The notes under the pieces are model-generated. The model was not told where the DNA came from. It saw only the letters and a list, made by a program, of their open reading frames with translations, and did no database searches. A stretch of DNA of 64,000 bases from Mesorhizobium sp. B2-3-4 (GTDB taxonomy: Bacteria > Pseudomonadota > Alphaproteobacteria > Rhizobiales > Rhizobiaceae), in NCBI RefSeq assembly GCF_006442315.1, contig NZ_VFVY01000017.1, forward strand, positions 62,001 to 126,000. The letters are read 5' to 3'. The position numbers were made by a program, and so were the translations under genes. Each line of letters starts with the position of its first letter. Positions within the stretch are counted from its first letter, which is position 1. This document shows, piece after piece, positions 63,401 to 64,000 of the stretch.

Positions 63401-64000
63401 ATGAAAAAGATTCTCACCTCGCTGGCTTTGATCGGCCTTGTGGCCGCTGGCGGTGCGGCATTTGCGGCCGAAGAGGCACACAATGAGGCGGCACCGACGC
63501 ATTTCCCGATCCACGAACCGAAGGAAATGAGCTGGAGCTTCACCGGCCCGTTCGGCACCTATGACAAGGCGCAGTTGCAGCGCGGCCTGAAGGTCTACAA
63601 GGAAGTCTGCTCGGCCTGCCATTCGATGAACCTGGTGGCGTTCCGTACGCTGTCGGACCTCGGCTACAACGATGCCCAGATCAAGACGTTTGCGGCCGAA
63701 TACACGATCCATGACGGCCCCAACGATGCCGGCGACATGTTCGACCGTCCCGGCAAGCCGTCGGACCATTTCCCGGCGCCGTTCGCCAACGAGGAAGCCG
63801 CGGCTGCCTCGAACGGTGGTGCCGCTCCGCCCGACATGTCGCTGCTGGCCAAGGCGCGCGCCGTCGAGCGCGGCTTCCCGCAGTTCGTCTTCGACATCTT
63901 CACCCAGTACGATGCCGCCGGCCCCGACTACATCCATTCGCTGCTGACCGGTTACGACCAGACGCCGCCGGCCGGAATGGTGATCCCCGAAGGCACGCAC
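63401..64000 (+). CDS. petC: Cytochrome c1 subunit of bc1, 3' truncated
   Basis: About 200 residues are visible before the window ends. A signal peptide (MKKILTSLALIGLVAAGGAAFA) precedes the haem site CSACH in LKVYKEVCSACHSMNLVAFRTL. The methionine ligand and C-terminal anchor lie beyond the window. GGGG lies before the ATG. It completes petABC and hands electrons to a soluble cytochrome c, perhaps the one at 33650. Confidence 0.95.
   Translation, partial: MKKILTSLALIGLVAAGGAAFAAEEAHNEAAPTHFPIHEPKEMSWSFTGPFGTYDKAQLQRGLKVYKEVCSACHSMNLVAFRTLSDLGYNDAQIKTFAAEYTIHDGPNDAGDMFDRPGKPSDHFPAPFANEEAAAASNGGAAPPDMSLLAKARAVERGFPQFVFDIFTQYDAAGPDYIHSLLTGYDQTPPAGMVIPEGTH

Overview
The window reads as chromosome of a GC-rich alphaproteobacterium of the order Hyphomicrobiales (Rhizobiales), most like Mesorhizobium or a close relative. 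The main pointers are a fused trpE(G) gene preceded by a three-tryptophan leader peptide, a rhizobial-type choXWV choline transporter, a GcvA/ClpS-style alphaproteobacterial gene set including petABC, DUF1285 and DUF4126 genes, and an intergenic palindromic repeat (core CTTCTCCCCG...CGGGGAGAAG) present as four full copies and one partial. I see no rRNA, tRNA, CRISPR array, prophage or complete insertion sequence. The assignment is from gene content and memory, not from a search.

Layout. 1-1365: tail of an unknown exported protein, then a VapBC toxin-antitoxin pair with a nested dyad operator. 1372-4700: CDF metal exporter and trpE(G), with a complete trp attenuator. 4800-14552: a catabolic and uptake island. 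It holds an SDR dehydrogenase, an SMP-30-type lactonase, a GntR regulator, a seven-gene operon (UxaA-type lyase/dehydratase, two SsuC-like permeases, ATPase, Tat-exported binding protein, a YihU-like beta-hydroxyacid dehydrogenase and a SAF-domain small subunit) and an AstE-like deacylase. Three near-identical ATTTGATCAAAT palindromes tie the island to the GntR gene. 14641-23240: metabolic and regulatory genes (MFS exporter, PQQ glucose dehydrogenase, MarR, flavin disulfide oxidoreductase, sugar acetyltransferase, GlxA-type regulator, isochorismatase). 23308-24987: fhs.

25353-33372: an uncharacterised minus-strand gene set (coiled-coil protein, unknown protein, AT-rich membrane protein, AAA+ ATPase, unknown protein, DUF2333 membrane protein). 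It is interrupted by a DUF559 nuclease gene bracketed by inverted copies of the intergenic repeat. This set and the 4.8-14.5 kb island are the best candidates for undescribed systems. 33650-42692: cytochrome c, thymidine kinase, a 69-bp imperfect palindrome, choXWV, a two-component system, small exported proteins and clpS. 42940-49813: a MoxR/DUF58/BatA-like/vWA cluster. 49971-55342: housekeeping genes (DUF1285, NUDIX, CCA-adding enzyme, hemF, soxR with a sox box, trmL). 55483-60820: a leader ORF and hairpins ahead of two coupled ABC half-exporters, then GNAT and a small protein. 61495-64000: petABC for the cytochrome bc1 complex, with petC running off the end.

Coding is dense, with many GTGA/ATGA start-stop overlaps that define operons. 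Where the longest open frame lacked a ribosome-binding site I chose an internal start with one. These choices are noted per gene.
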